A stretch of 64,000 nt of DNA from Vibrio lentus (GTDB taxonomy: Bacteria; Pseudomonadota; Gammaproteobacteria; Enterobacterales; Vibrionaceae). The notes beneath the pieces are model-generated. The model was not told the origin of the DNA and ran no database searches. It saw only the letters and a program-made list of their open reading frames with translations. The position numbers and the translations under genes were made by a program. The stretch lies in the NCBI RefSeq assembly GCF_002875945.1, contig NZ_MCZK01000110.1, positions 1 to 64,000 of the forward strand, read 5' to 3'. Below, piece after piece: positions 1-8,663 of this stretch. Position 1 is the first letter of the stretch. The number at the start of each line of letters is the position of its first letter.

Positions 1-80
1 AACATAATTTAAACCCATAATGCGCAGTGGTAGTGTTAGAGTAATTTAGTAATGTCCTGTTTGAGCCATTTTAAAATATC

Positions 81-114
81 CTCCTAAGCTTACCTATATT
101 GGTCTGCTTAGGAG
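81..114 (+). promoter_or_regulatory. Hairpin covering the transposase ribosome-binding site
   Basis: A perfect 9-bp inverted repeat, CTCCTAAGC at 81-89 and GCTTAGGAG at 106-114, has a 16-nt loop. The right arm contains the TAGGAG Shine-Dalgarno sequence, 8 nt before the ATG at 123. In mRNA the hairpin would hide the ribosome-binding site. Insertion sequences use such hairpins to block translation from read-through transcripts. The structure is seen; the role is inferred. Confidence 0.55.
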
Positions 115-122
115 CTATCCGG

Positions 123-1135
123 ATGCTTATTACTATGAGTGAAAAAGATATTCAGCGATTCAAGGTGCTTACTGACGTACGTGAAAAACGACTACGCCAA
201 GTTGACGCTGCTATCATTTTGAATCTGTCTGCGCGTTTGGTAAACAAACTTGTCTCTCTTGGCGCTCAAAGTCTTACACAAGCAGCGCGTGGACGCCCAA
301 GTAATCGACGCTACTCAGAACATTTCAGAATTGAAATACTGAAACTTATCCGTGAGCATTACTCTGACTTCTCACCAACGTTCACTATGGAAAAACTGAC
401 TGAACGACACAATCTATCCGTCTCTAAAGAAACACTCCGTCAATGGATGATCGCCGACGGACTGTGGCTTCCACATTCACAACGCAAACCTCGAGTCTAT
501 CAGCCTCGTTACCGTCGTGATTGCTTGGGTGAACTTATCCAAATTGACGGCTCCCATCATGACTGGTTTGAAGGCCACAGCGACAAATGTTGCCTATTGG
601 TGTTCATTGATGATGCGACTGGCCGTTTGATGAACCTAAGATTCAGCGAGACAGAATCCGCATTTGACTACATGTTGACCACGCGTGAATACCTCAATAC
701 GGGCGCGTGCTGAAAGAACTGGCCATAGAACTCATCTGTGCCAACAGCTCCCAAGCCAAAGGCCGCGTTGAGCGAGCCAACCTCACGCTGCAAGACCGGC
801 TGGTTAAAGAGATGCGCTTACAAGGTATCGACACCATCGAACAAGCCAACGCCTGGCTTCCCTACTTCACCGCCGATTTTAACCATCGCTTTGCTAAGCC
901 CGCTCAATACCCAAAAGACATGCATCGTCCGGTTCGAGAGTCCAAGCAAGAACTCGACGAAAACAGCCGATTAACACACGAAACTGTGAAAATACTCGAC
1001 TACCCAAACGGTGAAATCGCCATCCAATACGGGCATCGAAAACTCGAATTCAAAACCTTCTACAAACTCGAGCACGTTCAACAAACCCAAATCGTCGACA
1101 GCAAACGCCTCGGCCAAGTTCTAAAATGGGATTGA
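123..1135 (+). pseudogene. ISNCY-like transposase, broken by an internal deletion with frameshift
   Basis: The N-terminal half runs from the ATG at 123 and stops at 713. The C-terminal half continues in another frame from about 695 to 1135. The N-terminal part has a helix-turn-helix segment and the start of a DDE catalytic core (LIQIDGSHHDWFEG, then VFIDDATGR). The C-terminal part has the usual end of the core (SSQAKGRVERANLTLQDRL). Between TTREYL and GRVLKEL a block of the core seems to be missing, so the join near 690-700 is a deletion that also shifts frame. The two pieces total about 335 codons; I recall the intact family as nearer 450-480. The enzyme is almost certainly inactive. I chose ATG 123 because TAGGAG precedes it. 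Family assignment is from motif memory. Confidence 0.8.
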
Positions 1136-1318
1136 CATGGTGGCGATTACTTAATGTTAGTGCTTGAAGTAAACGCTGCGGAAATGCCGAAGTCTAAGCA
1201 CGACCAAAACGATTTGTATGACATATTAATTCTAATTAGTATATGCGGCTTCTCTTTTAGCCAAGCCGAAACCACTAGTTTTCGCTATTCAAACAAATCA
1301 AATTGGTAGTCATAATTA

Positions 1319-1861
1319 ATGAAACATCGCTCTAAAATACTTTTCCCTGCAGCATTAGGTCTCTTTTCATCTATGTCTGCCTACTCTAATGAAGCTACAC
1401 TTGACCAAAATACATCATACGACAGGATTTATGTAGGTTACCAAGCTTTAGATGATAAGTACTCAGAGTACAATGGTGTTAAGATCGGTTATACGAACCA
1501 AATATCTAACACTGGAGCTTTACTTGGTGGTGAATTTAGCTATAACAAGTCAACCAACACCCATTACGACGCAACGTTAGTTGACTTAAACTTCAATGCT
1601 GGATTTGATGTTTTATCGTTGTGGGTTGAAAGTGAATACAAAATTGTTCCTTACATTAAACTTGGCCTTGGTTCTTACAAGGAAGATTACGGAAGTGCAG
1701 ATATTTCGGATTTCGGTATCAGTCGTGGTTTAGGAATACGCTATTTAGGAAAACATGGCCTGTACCTTGACGCTAGCTTACAGAAGCAAAACGTTGATGT
1801 AATGGGTTTAACTACTGTAGACATAAAATGGACTGGCCTATCGCTCGGGTGGTCATTCTAA
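1319..1861 (+). CDS. Small outer-membrane beta-barrel protein, function unknown
   Basis: This 180-residue protein has a signal peptide (about residues 1-23, cleavage near AYS-NEA). The rest is alternating hydrophobic and aromatic beta-strands, such as YDRIYVGYQAL, VKIGYTNQI and GGEFSYNKS, and it ends in WSF, the aromatic C-terminus recognised by the BAM machinery. It is probably an eight-stranded barrel of the OmpA-like/OmpW-like size class. The ATG has no strong Shine-Dalgarno sequence. It stands alone downstream of the broken transposase, so it may have arrived with accessory DNA. A 6-bp stem (1870-1884) follows the stop but lacks a U-tract. No specific family is recognised. Confidence 0.7.
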   Translation: MKHRSKILFPAALGLFSSMSAYSNEATLDQNTSYDRIYVGYQALDDKYSEYNGVKIGYTNQISNTGALLGGEFSYNKSTNTHYDATLVDLNFNAGFDVLSLWVESEYKIVPYIKLGLGSYKEDYGSADISDFGISRGLGIRYLGKHGLYLDASLQKQNVDVMGLTTVDIKWTGLSLGWSF

Positions 1862-2108
1862 GATCATCTACTATTGAAAATAGTTGAAACAAGGTAACAT
1901 CGTGGAGCTTATATTCTATGTGATGCGTTTTGGTACGAACGCTCTCATAGACAACAAAGTGTTTCGATAAAATTGAGCTTGAAAAGTGACACTGCAACAT
2001 AATTACCCTCCACTTTAATTGATGAACAGTAACAGTGGCCTCGTGACTCGTTATCACGCGATAAAACCTGCACACACCACTCTGATTACAACAAACCGAG
2101 CCACTTTA

Positions 2109-2138
2109 AATATAACTGTATAAATATACAGTTATATT
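2109..2138. promoter_or_regulatory. LexA-type SOS box within a 14-bp perfect palindrome
   Basis: The arms AATATAACTGTATA (2109-2122) and TATACAGTTATATT (2125-2138) are perfect inverted repeats separated by AA. The core CTGTATAAATATACAG has the gammaproteobacterial LexA pattern CTGT-N8-ACAG with an AT-rich centre. No known SOS gene is adjacent. To the right, the next start codon (2368) belongs to a broken diguanylate cyclase. To the left is only a doubtful minus-strand reading frame (2075-1812, GTG start). 1862-2367 otherwise holds no convincing gene. Confidence 0.6.
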
Positions 2139-2367
2139 GTTACCCCCGTAAAAACCGCACTTATCGAACAAATAACATTCAAAATCAAGGGTCTGCGTTC
2201 AATTTTTAAACTTGAATTTGGTCTAATGGTGCGCTTTCCTGTATAACCGTCAATTCTGGATCAGTTCTGGGTATAGCCATTTTATCAATGCTAATACTCT
2301 AATCTCCGATTGCGCCAACTCTAAGGCATTGTACATAAGGTTCGAATCACGTGTACGGGTTAGTATC

Positions 2368-3214
2368 ATGAGCGACAAAGCATTCCGAAAACTCAACATA
2401 TTCCTTTCGATTTTTTGCCTAACAATCACGCTAGTGTCGTTGATCTCATTTAATACGCTCATGAATAAGAGCCACGTTATTACACCAGACAAATACCCTA
2501 CACGCGTTCACACAGACAGAGACCATGATGGTGGCACCGTAGGCTCGTTACACAGGTCAGAAGATGGAATTGAGTTACAGTGTGACTTTAAACGAACCTA
2601 TAGCTTGCCCTACTGTGAAGGTGATGTATGCCATCTATTATATAGGTTGCGCATTACATATCGCACAGCGAAGCAAAACGCGTGCAGCAGAGCAACAACG
2701 CTATTTAACCCAAGAAATTGAAGAGCTAAAGGTAAAGGCCACAACCGATCCGTTGACCGGATGTAGGAACCGAACCGAAGCATTAGATACTTTCTATGAT
2801 TTCGAATGGTTGGCGCAACAAGGAAAAACGATTCACATCGCGTTGTTTGATTTAGACCATTTTAAGCAGATCAACGATCAACATGGCCATGAAGTGGGTG
2901 ACAAAGTACTTATTCAGTTTGTCGCAACGGCGAACGAGAGCCTTGGTGAGCAGTACTTGCTTTATCGCTGGGGTGGTGAAGAGTTTCTACTCGTTTGCTT
3001 GGAACAAACTGCGCTACAGTGTAACGAATCTATCGATAATTTTTACCTAGCAATGGACCAAAGCCTTTGGCCTAAAGCCCTTAAAGTAACGGCTTCGACC
3101 GGAGTAACGAAGCTTAAGGAGCATGAATCGATACGTACTGCCATCAAACGTGCAGACAAAGCTCTCTACCAAGCGAAAGACAACGGACGAAACCAAGTCG
3201 TTACGTTTTACTAA
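2368..3214 (+). pseudogene. GGDEF diguanylate cyclase with internal deletion and frameshift
   Basis: The first frame (2368-2721) encodes a start, one membrane helix (about residues 8-31) and the start of a periplasmic domain, with HDGGTVGSL and later LQCDFKRTYSLPYCEG. That pattern is typical of a Vibrio family of two-helix diguanylate cyclases with a periplasmic ligand-binding-like domain. The second frame (open from before 2564, ending at 3214) carries a second helix (VMYAIYYIGCALHI), a linker coiled coil and a full GGDEF domain with FDLDHFKQIND, RWGGEEF and ADKALYQAKDNGRN. Most of the periplasmic domain is missing and the frames meet near 2620-2640. About 280 codons remain, where I would expect roughly 450-480. 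The GGDEF half could still be translated separately, but no good start signal is seen. Confidence 0.75.
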
Positions 3215-3984
3215 GACTCGCTAGACTGGATTACAGTTACATAATCAACTCTCTGCTAAGACTCAATCAACACGCAATCAATACCCTGTCGATATCGACT
3301 CTCCACTTGAGCAACCGTTAGATTTTTAACCGCTGACTAAACAAGCCCATAAGCTTTGTTGTCTCATCAGGACTCTAATCGATTCGCACACTTCTAAGCG
3401 TGCTCTCATCATCTGTAATGACACCACCTGTAAAACGTCATCAATGGCATTCTCATGTTGATACGTATCGTTCCTGAATCGCTCTATAAACAGCTCTTCC
3501 TTGTGCCTCTAAGCTTCCAAAGCACTTGTTCTTAAAGTCACATATTTGGCTCGTAAAGCTTGTTCTAAGCGGTGGTAAGCCTTTCGCGGTATCGATTTTG
3601 AACATCACCGTCGTCACTTATCTCGCACTGTTCTTAGATGAAATCCTCATTTGTTTGCTTCTGAACATTCATGCACTCGTATCCGCTAAAAAAAGAAGTC
3701 ACAACGTCACTAGCCTTAAAAAACGCCATATATTGAACCACTTAGACACAGTGACATAAATACTGACACCTAAAGTGGCGATTGTTCTACTTTCAGATCT
3801 TGCTGTAATTTAATTACAAATAGAAACCGAGAAAAGCCTATAAAGTAGATTGCTCTGATGTAAGTTATTGAATAAGCTAAATTTGAGAGTTGTGGGCGGG
3901 TTGAAATTTAGGGTGACTAAAGAGTGGGTATGTACGAGATAATATACTAGAGGGTAATATATTTAGTTATAGTGCGCCAAGGTG
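3215..3984. other. Gene-poor stretch with no supported gene
   Basis: No reading frame here has a convincing start, ribosome-binding site and composition. A plus-strand frame at 3526-3759 is short and unlike known proteins. A minus-strand open stretch (3499 to 3326) reads like protein but has no start codon at its head and may be a relic. The stretch continues the decayed character of the left end. Confidence 0.5.
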
Positions 3985-4008
3985 TTAAAAAAGAAGGGCT
4001 GATGCCCT
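3985..4008 (-). terminator. Intrinsic terminator of the vxr operon
   Basis: On the minus strand AGGGC-ATCA-GCCCT (4008-3995) is followed by TCTTTTTT. The stem overlaps the last two bases of the vxrE stop codon, so it ends the five-gene operon. Confidence 0.75.
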
Positions 4009-4159
4009 ACTCTTCTTTATTACTCATTTCTTCACGAATTTGCTCAGCAACGATTTTGATAGCTTGTGCTGTGCTGATGCCCTGAGTCATCATTTCTTGA
4101 ATTCGTTCAACAGCTTTCTGTTGTTCTTCGTGAGAAAGGGTTGGTAAGTCGTTTAGCAT
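4007..4159 (-). CDS. vxrE: VxrE, YoaH-like UPF0181 small protein
   Basis: This 50-residue protein begins [20 protein letters not shown], continues with the motif [20 protein letters not shown] and ends in SNKEE. This is the UPF0181 (YoaH) family pattern. The start is supported by AAAGGAG six bases upstream. It follows vxrD by 41 bp and ends on an intrinsic terminator, making it the last gene of the operon. In V. cholerae the corresponding place is VCA0569 (vxrE), as I recall it. Its molecular function is unknown; it is acidic and probably helical and cytoplasmic. The 18-bp stretch GCTCCTAAATAAAGGAGC before the start forms an inverted repeat that includes the ribosome-binding site. Confidence 0.85.
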   Translation of the reverse strand: MLNDLPTLSHEEQQKAVERIQEMMTQGISTAQAIKIVAEQIREEMSNKEE

Positions 4160-4200
4160 GCTCTGCTCCTTTATTTAGGAGCAGAACTATATAAGGACTG

Positions 4201-5349
4201 TTAGTAACTAGCAAGGAAATTGATTGAAGCGCCCATTGCATTTTCGTTCGTGTAGTTAGCACTTAGATCTAACTGGAACAAGTTGAGTGGCGAAATACCA
4301 ATACCGGCTGTGACTGTTCCTTCTGAATCAGAGTAAGCCAGGTTCTTGTAGTACCCTCCCCTTAGCTTAAGCTGACGAAGCAGATCGACTTCAGTACCAA
4401 CACGAATCATCTGTTCGTTGTCTTCGAACGAAGTAAACTTTTCAGTCTCATTCAAATCGTAATCGACACTAAACGTAAAGTAGTCAGACACAATACCCGC
4501 ACCAACGGTATAAACGGGCTCAAGTTGGTAAGTGTATTTACCACCGACTTGGTGAGTCGCTCCACTTGTGCTGCTGGTTAGTGTTCTCGTTGTATCTTTA
4601 GTTTCGATATCTCGAGAGATTAAGTTCGTTGCCGCAACACCGACTCGGAATGGACCGAAGAACCAAAGTGCACCAGCGTCCATGTTGAAGGCTGTTTCAC
4701 CGTCACTGTTTTCTCTTACGTCAGATAAGTCGTAATCATTAACTGAAGCAACGTAGTTGTATGTGTAAATGCGTTGGATCTTAGGTGTGATACCAAATGA
4801 AATGTGTTGGCCCATGAAGGTTTGGTATTTTGCAAGAGAAAGACCAACCTCTGCTACTCCGATAGACACAGCTTCAACGGTAGACAACTCAAGCTTATCG
4901 GTATCTGAACCCGTGCTGTAAACATTAGGTGTCGCAAATGATTCTGTGTAGGCTTTCGCGAAAAGGTTTGCAGCGACAAACTGATTAGGAAGAGCGAATG
5001 CAACAACACCACCCAATTCAACGTTGGCTTGGTTACCATCCAGTTTATTCAGTGCGGCATCTAAGTCTGCAGTGTTTGAAGCATCAACAACACTATCGAT
5101 GTTCGACTTCATGTCGTCTGGGTCGTTATAGCTACCACCAAAACTTGGTGTAATCATACCCATATCATCGTTACGACGATAGATAGCAACCAATGCTGGA
5201 TTATAGAATGGAGCGGTTAAGAAGTTTGCAGAAACAACACCAACACCACCCATCGCATCACCACGCGCTTCAATGGCGTAGTTTGCTGCTGAAAGAGGAA
5301 GACTGGCGAATGCAATTGACGTTGCGAGTAGTTTAGTAGTTTTTTTCAT
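4201..5349 (-). CDS. vxrD: VxrD, TraF-like (TraF_2) outer-membrane protein
   Basis: This 382-residue protein has a signal peptide (1-21, cleavage after LSA). Its early motif, ARGDAMGGVGVVSANF and later PFYNPAL, is shared by the TraF_2 family and resembles FadL-type barrels. The remainder is rich in predicted amphipathic strands. It is usually annotated as conjugal transfer protein TraF, but nothing nearby relates to conjugation, and it is probably an outer-membrane barrel. It lies 50 bp downstream of vxrC and 41 bp upstream of vxrE. The VxrAB system is known to control cell-wall homeostasis, type VI secretion and biofilm in V. cholerae. The role of VxrD in this is not clear. Confidence 0.82.
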   Translation of the reverse strand: MKKTTKLLATSIAFASLPLSAANYAIEARGDAMGGVGVVSANFLTAPFYNPALVAIYRRNDDMGMITPSFGGSYNDPDDMKSNIDSVVDASNTADLDAALNKLDGNQANVELGGVVAFALPNQFVAANLFAKAYTESFATPNVYSTGSDTDKLELSTVEAVSIGVAEVGLSLAKYQTFMGQHISFGITPKIQRIYTYNYVASVNDYDLSDVRENSDGETAFNMDAGALWFFGPFRVGVAATNLISRDIETKDTTRTLTSSTSGATHQVGGKYTYQLEPVYTVGAGIVSDYFTFSVDYDLNETEKFTSFEDNEQMIRVGTEVDLLRQLKLRGGYYKNLAYSDSEGTVTAGIGISPLNLFQLDLSANYTNENAMGASINFLASY

Positions 5350-5399
5350 GCCGTTTATCTTTGTTAGATCCCTTACATAGTTAACGGCACAATTTTAAA

Positions 5400-6287
5400 T
5401 TACTTTAACTCTTCTTCGCTAGAAATATCATAAGTTTTACTGATAGTTTGTGCTTGTTCTATCGCTATGTCACCTTGCCAGCGCGAATGTATCATCGAAA
5501 CTGCCAAAACGTAGCGATCATTAGGAACTTCTTCAGCACTTAAACTGATGGGATAATCTGACTCGTAGCTTTTTCCCCACACCTGCTCATAGTGTTCGTC
5601 GATGTAATCGTACAAACCGACGTCTAGCTTTGGTAATGGGCAATATGGGTTAAGAAGCTCTTTTTTGTCGATTCTCCAGGTGTCTTTGGATGCCCAACGC
5701 ACTTGTTGTCGCATCGTAATTTCACCAAGAATGATCCAAGTGCTCCAAGCTACGCCACCTTCGGCCTTTACATTCAAACGGTATAAGCCAGAGTCTAATT
5801 GAGAAGGTAAATTGTAACGTTGCTTATAAAGACTGACTGAAGCGTTGTTCACGACTTCGTTGTCTTTAGTGAGTTCGCTGTCTGATGATACAACTTTATC
5901 GACCCATTTCTCGAAGGTGATGTCTTGGATATTCTCTTCAGATTCTACTTCGATTACGACTCTAAACGTGTCTCGTCCAGGGCTTTGAATGGTGTGTCTT
6001 TTGACTACCACCGAATTAATCCATTCCGGTAAGGTCTTTTTGGTGAGGGGTTTTCCACAATCCTTATTCAACGCTTGGTCAAATAATTCATTGAGGTGAT
6101 CTTCTCTTACTTGAGAAGAATTAATTTGCCAAACTTCCACTAATGAATCAAACATCTGGGATAAGTCGTTATCCAGCAGATGTTTGTGCACTTGTGTCAG
6201 AGTATCACTATTCTTAAACCAATCGGCCGCTTGTGCCGGGCTAACGATACTTGCTAACGCTAACAGTGGAAGTAAGGCTTTTTTCAT
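5400..6287 (-). CDS. vxrC: VxrC, DUF2861 periplasmic protein
   Basis: This 295-residue secreted protein has a clear signal peptide (1-20, SPAQA-ADW) and no other membrane helix. It matches the DUF2861 family that accompanies the VxrAB two-component pair in vibrios. The start overlaps the vxrB stop by one base (TAATG), so the two are translationally coupled. It may act as a periplasmic accessory of the sensor or as an effector of the envelope response; that is inference from position. It contains two cysteines (near residues 77 and 217) that could form a disulfide. Confidence 0.85.
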   Translation of the reverse strand: MKKALLPLLALASIVSPAQAADWFKNSDTLTQVHKHLLDNDLSQMFDSLVEVWQINSSQVREDHLNELFDQALNKDCGKPLTKKTLPEWINSVVVKRHTIQSPGRDTFRVVIEVESEENIQDITFEKWVDKVVSSDSELTKDNEVVNNASVSLYKQRYNLPSQLDSGLYRLNVKAEGGVAWSTWIILGEITMRQQVRWASKDTWRIDKKELLNPYCPLPKLDVGLYDYIDEHYEQVWGKSYESDYPISLSAEEVPNDRYVLAVSMIHSRWQGDIAIEQAQTISKTYDISSEEELK

Positions 6288-6946
6288 TACGCTTTCATCT
6301 TATAACCAACGCCACGAAGTGTTTCGATCTCAAGACCTGGTAGTTTCTGTCTTAGTTGAAGAACGTGTGTATCTACGGTACGTGTTGTTGGGAAATGGTT
6401 GTAACCCCATACGTGATCAAGCAATTCATCACGTGTGAATACGCGACCCAAGTTGCTAGCCAAGAACAAGAGTAGATCAAATTCAGTACGTGTTAGCGTG
6501 ACTTCTAGCTCGTTAAAAAACACTTCGCGAGTAGCTTTATCGATAACAAGGTTCTGAGCCATCACTTTTGATGCATCTTGCTCTTCAGCGTCTGGCAGGC
6601 GTAACTGCGCACGGATTCGAGCGAATAGTTCCGCTTCTGCGAAAGGCTTCGTTAGGTAGTCGTTTGCACCTGAATCTAGGCCCGCGACTTTGTCTTTCAC
6701 TGTTACAAGTGCCGTCAGCAAAATGACAGGAATGTCTTTCTTCTTCTTCCAAGCTGGTAGTGAATCTACTGAGTCACCGTCTGGCAGTTGGCGATCTAGA
6801 ATCACTAGATCCGCTTGCTCCCAGTAGCCTTCAACTTCAGAGATTAACTCTGCATGCAAACATTCATATCCAGCTTGCTCAAGGCTAACTAATAAACCGT
6901 CAGCTAAATTCTTATCATCTTCAACGAGAAGCAATGTCTGTTTCAC
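6287..6946 (-). CDS. vxrB: VxrB, OmpR-family response regulator
   Basis: This 219-residue regulator has a receiver domain (about 1-115) with acidic pocket ED/D at residues 9-11, phospho-acceptor Asp51 (LVILDRQLPDG) and the switch Lys in LTKPF. A winged-helix output domain (about 125-218) carries TRTVDTHVLQLRQKL. It is phosphorylated by VxrA and in V. cholerae controls cell-wall synthesis, type VI secretion, motility and biofilm genes. Its start lies 26 bp inside the end of vxrA, and its stop is shared with the vxrC start, so the proteins should be made in fixed proportion. Confidence 0.92.
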   Translation of the reverse strand: MKQTLLLVEDDKNLADGLLVSLEQAGYECLHAELISEVEGYWEQADLVILDRQLPDGDSVDSLPAWKKKKDIPVILLTALVTVKDKVAGLDSGANDYLTKPFAEAELFARIRAQLRLPDAEEQDASKVMAQNLVIDKATREVFFNELEVTLTRTEFDLLLFLASNLGRVFTRDELLDHVWGYNHFPTTRTVDTHVLQLRQKLPGLEIETLRGVGYKMKA

Positions 6947-8375
6947 AAGGTATCTCCAAAATAAATGTTGTTGGGGGGCCTATCAGCGTCATGTGACCGC
7001 CCATTTTTCCGACCATAGATTCCACTATCGTCAGACCTAAACCTAGTCCACTTTTACTTACAAATGGCTTTCTTAGTTGCCCCCAATCTTTACGGGACAA
7101 GTCTCCATTATCTATAACTTTGAATGTCAGCTTCTTGTCAGAAGTATTCAGTTCTAGTATCACTGGAGCCACACCGTATTTCACGGCGTTTCTGATCAGG
7201 TTATCAATACACGTACCTAACCAATATACGTTCAATTTTGCAGCAATGTCTTTGTTTACTCGGAGTTCGATACCCGGAGCAAAATCTTCTTCGACTTTAT
7301 ATTCAAGCCATTCTTGTACACTCGGCACCCACTCAGTGGCCAGTGGTTGATTATCCGACTGCAGGTAATCTTTACTCGCTTCAGCTAACTGCCTTAAACG
7401 ACGAGTGTCTTCACAAAGTCGACGAAATTCATCATATACCGTTTCTGGTAAGTGTTCGAATTCACGTCTAAAGCCTTCAACCGTTAGAGATAAACTCGCG
7501 ATCGGTGTTCTTAGTTCGTGCGTTAAGATCTGAAGGACAAGCATTCGACTTTTCATCTCTTGCTTCTTACTGTTCCAACGGTATATCGCCCAACCCACCA
7601 CAAGCATGATATTGGCAAACACTAGTATGAACATCGCGACTTGCAGAAGTTCCGAGTGATCTTCTATCTCCCAACACACGTTACCGCGTTGAACGAAACA
7701 ACTGTTGCCTTCTGAAGATAAACTGAGCGATAAACCCGCTAGTGTGGCATTTTCAGACCAAACCGGTTCTTTGTATAAATAGTATCTGTCGCCGCGTTTA
7801 ACCCACATTTCATCAAGTTCGACAAACATGCTCGCACCAGCCAGCAATGCCGTAATCGCTTCGCTGTCCATATCCTGCAAGCGAGATAACAATTCATCAT
7901 GTTCGACGTTTGGGCGTTCTTGAATATGCATAAAGCGCTTCAAGGAATCGAACTTATCAGGGTACTTTTCAACGTAACGCGCGGCATAAGAACCACCACC
8001 CGGGTGGATAAGGCCGCTACGACTAAACCAACGATCAGAAAGCTTGGTGCCTTTACACATTGCGCGAGTAAACACCAAAGGCTCAGTGATTAACGGGCTA
8101 AGTGGTAATTTTCCGCTACACGTCTTAGACAGCTGGTAGAGGCGCTGAATGTCTTTTAATGGGTACTCTGCTGTTTGTGGCAGCATTGAAGACGGCATGA
8201 TCAGGCGAGTTGGATAATCCGCCTGAAGCAATCGAATATCATAAGACTCGATGGCCGTTTGATGATCAAACAACTTAGTAAAGTGATCGATACGCTCAGG
8301 CAAAGAATCAGCAAACGCATTTGCTGAAACGACTAACGAAGCGATGAACAGAGTATATATTCTTTTGATGATCAC
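6921..8375 (-). CDS. vxrA: VxrA (WigK), DUF3404 sensor histidine kinase
   Basis: This 484-residue kinase has a signal/anchor (1-22), a periplasmic DUF3404 sensor region (about 23-243), a second helix (about 244-266), then HisKA with THELRTPIASL (His286) and an HATPase domain with IRNAVKYG, DNGD and GLGLGLTI. It senses cell-envelope damage in V. cholerae, where VxrA/WigK responds to cell-wall-targeting antibiotics. The start codon is GTG with a weak ribosome-binding site, which suggests modest translation. The next codons are ATC ATC AAA, and no ATG start lies nearby. It heads the five-gene operon. Confidence 0.92.
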   Translation of the reverse strand: MIIKRIYTLFIASLVVSANAFADSLPERIDHFTKLFDHQTAIESYDIRLLQADYPTRLIMPSSMLPQTAEYPLKDIQRLYQLSKTCSGKLPLSPLITEPLVFTRAMCKGTKLSDRWFSRSGLIHPGGGSYAARYVEKYPDKFDSLKRFMHIQERPNVEHDELLSRLQDMDSEAITALLAGASMFVELDEMWVKRGDRYYLYKEPVWSENATLAGLSLSLSSEGNSCFVQRGNVCWEIEDHSELLQVAMFILVFANIMLVVGWAIYRWNSKKQEMKSRMLVLQILTHELRTPIASLSLTVEGFRREFEHLPETVYDEFRRLCEDTRRLRQLAEASKDYLQSDNQPLATEWVPSVQEWLEYKVEEDFAPGIELRVNKDIAAKLNVYWLGTCIDNLIRNAVKYGVAPVILELNTSDKKLTFKVIDNGDLSRKDWGQLRKPFVSKSGLGLGLTIVESMVGKMGGHMTLIGPPTTFILEIPCETDIASR

Positions 8376-8616
8376 AAACCAAGCGCAAATTCATACAGAT
8401 CAATCAAATATATACCATTCGCTATCAAAGATAAATTTTTAACCGCATGAAAAGTGGTGTGTATTTGAAGAGAAAACGATTACGAGCCTTGATCGGCGGC
8501 TTCACTAATCAATTTACCCGTGAATACTCAGCATTTGTTGCCAACACAATAAATGCATCTGTGTGCACAAAAAAGATCGCCCAATGTTAAACAACTGGGT
8601 ACGCTAGAATCAAAAA

Positions 8617-8645
8617 AAGGAGCTCATATGAGCTCCTTATTTTTA
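8617..8645. terminator. Bidirectional terminator after pntB
   Basis: The palindrome AAGGAGCTCATATGAGCTCC (8617-8636) is flanked by an A-run on the left and TTATTTTT on the right. On the minus strand it ends the pntAB transcript. 8376-8616 otherwise holds only the promoter region of vxrA. Confidence 0.8.
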
Positions 8646-8663
8646 CTGCAGAATAATTGCGGT

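Noticed and set aside
1812..2075. Minus-strand reading frame next to the LexA-type box
   Set aside because: GTG start, no convincing ribosome-binding site, overlaps the end of the barrel gene and resembles no known protein.
2336..2350. GGTTCGAATC resembling a tRNA T-loop
   Set aside because: The flanking bases do not form a T-stem and no acceptor or anticodon arms are present.
2250..2492. Minus-strand reading frame opposite the diguanylate cyclase remnant
   Set aside because: It overlaps a better explained coding segment and has no start signal.
3526..3759. Plus-strand reading frame of 77 codons
   Set aside because: No ribosome-binding site and no recognisable domain; composition fits chance opening in a gene-poor stretch.
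4201..5349. Conjugation gene traF as sign of a mobile element
   Set aside because: The TraF_2 name is a family label; the gene is the fourth member of the chromosomal vxr operon and no transfer genes are nearby.
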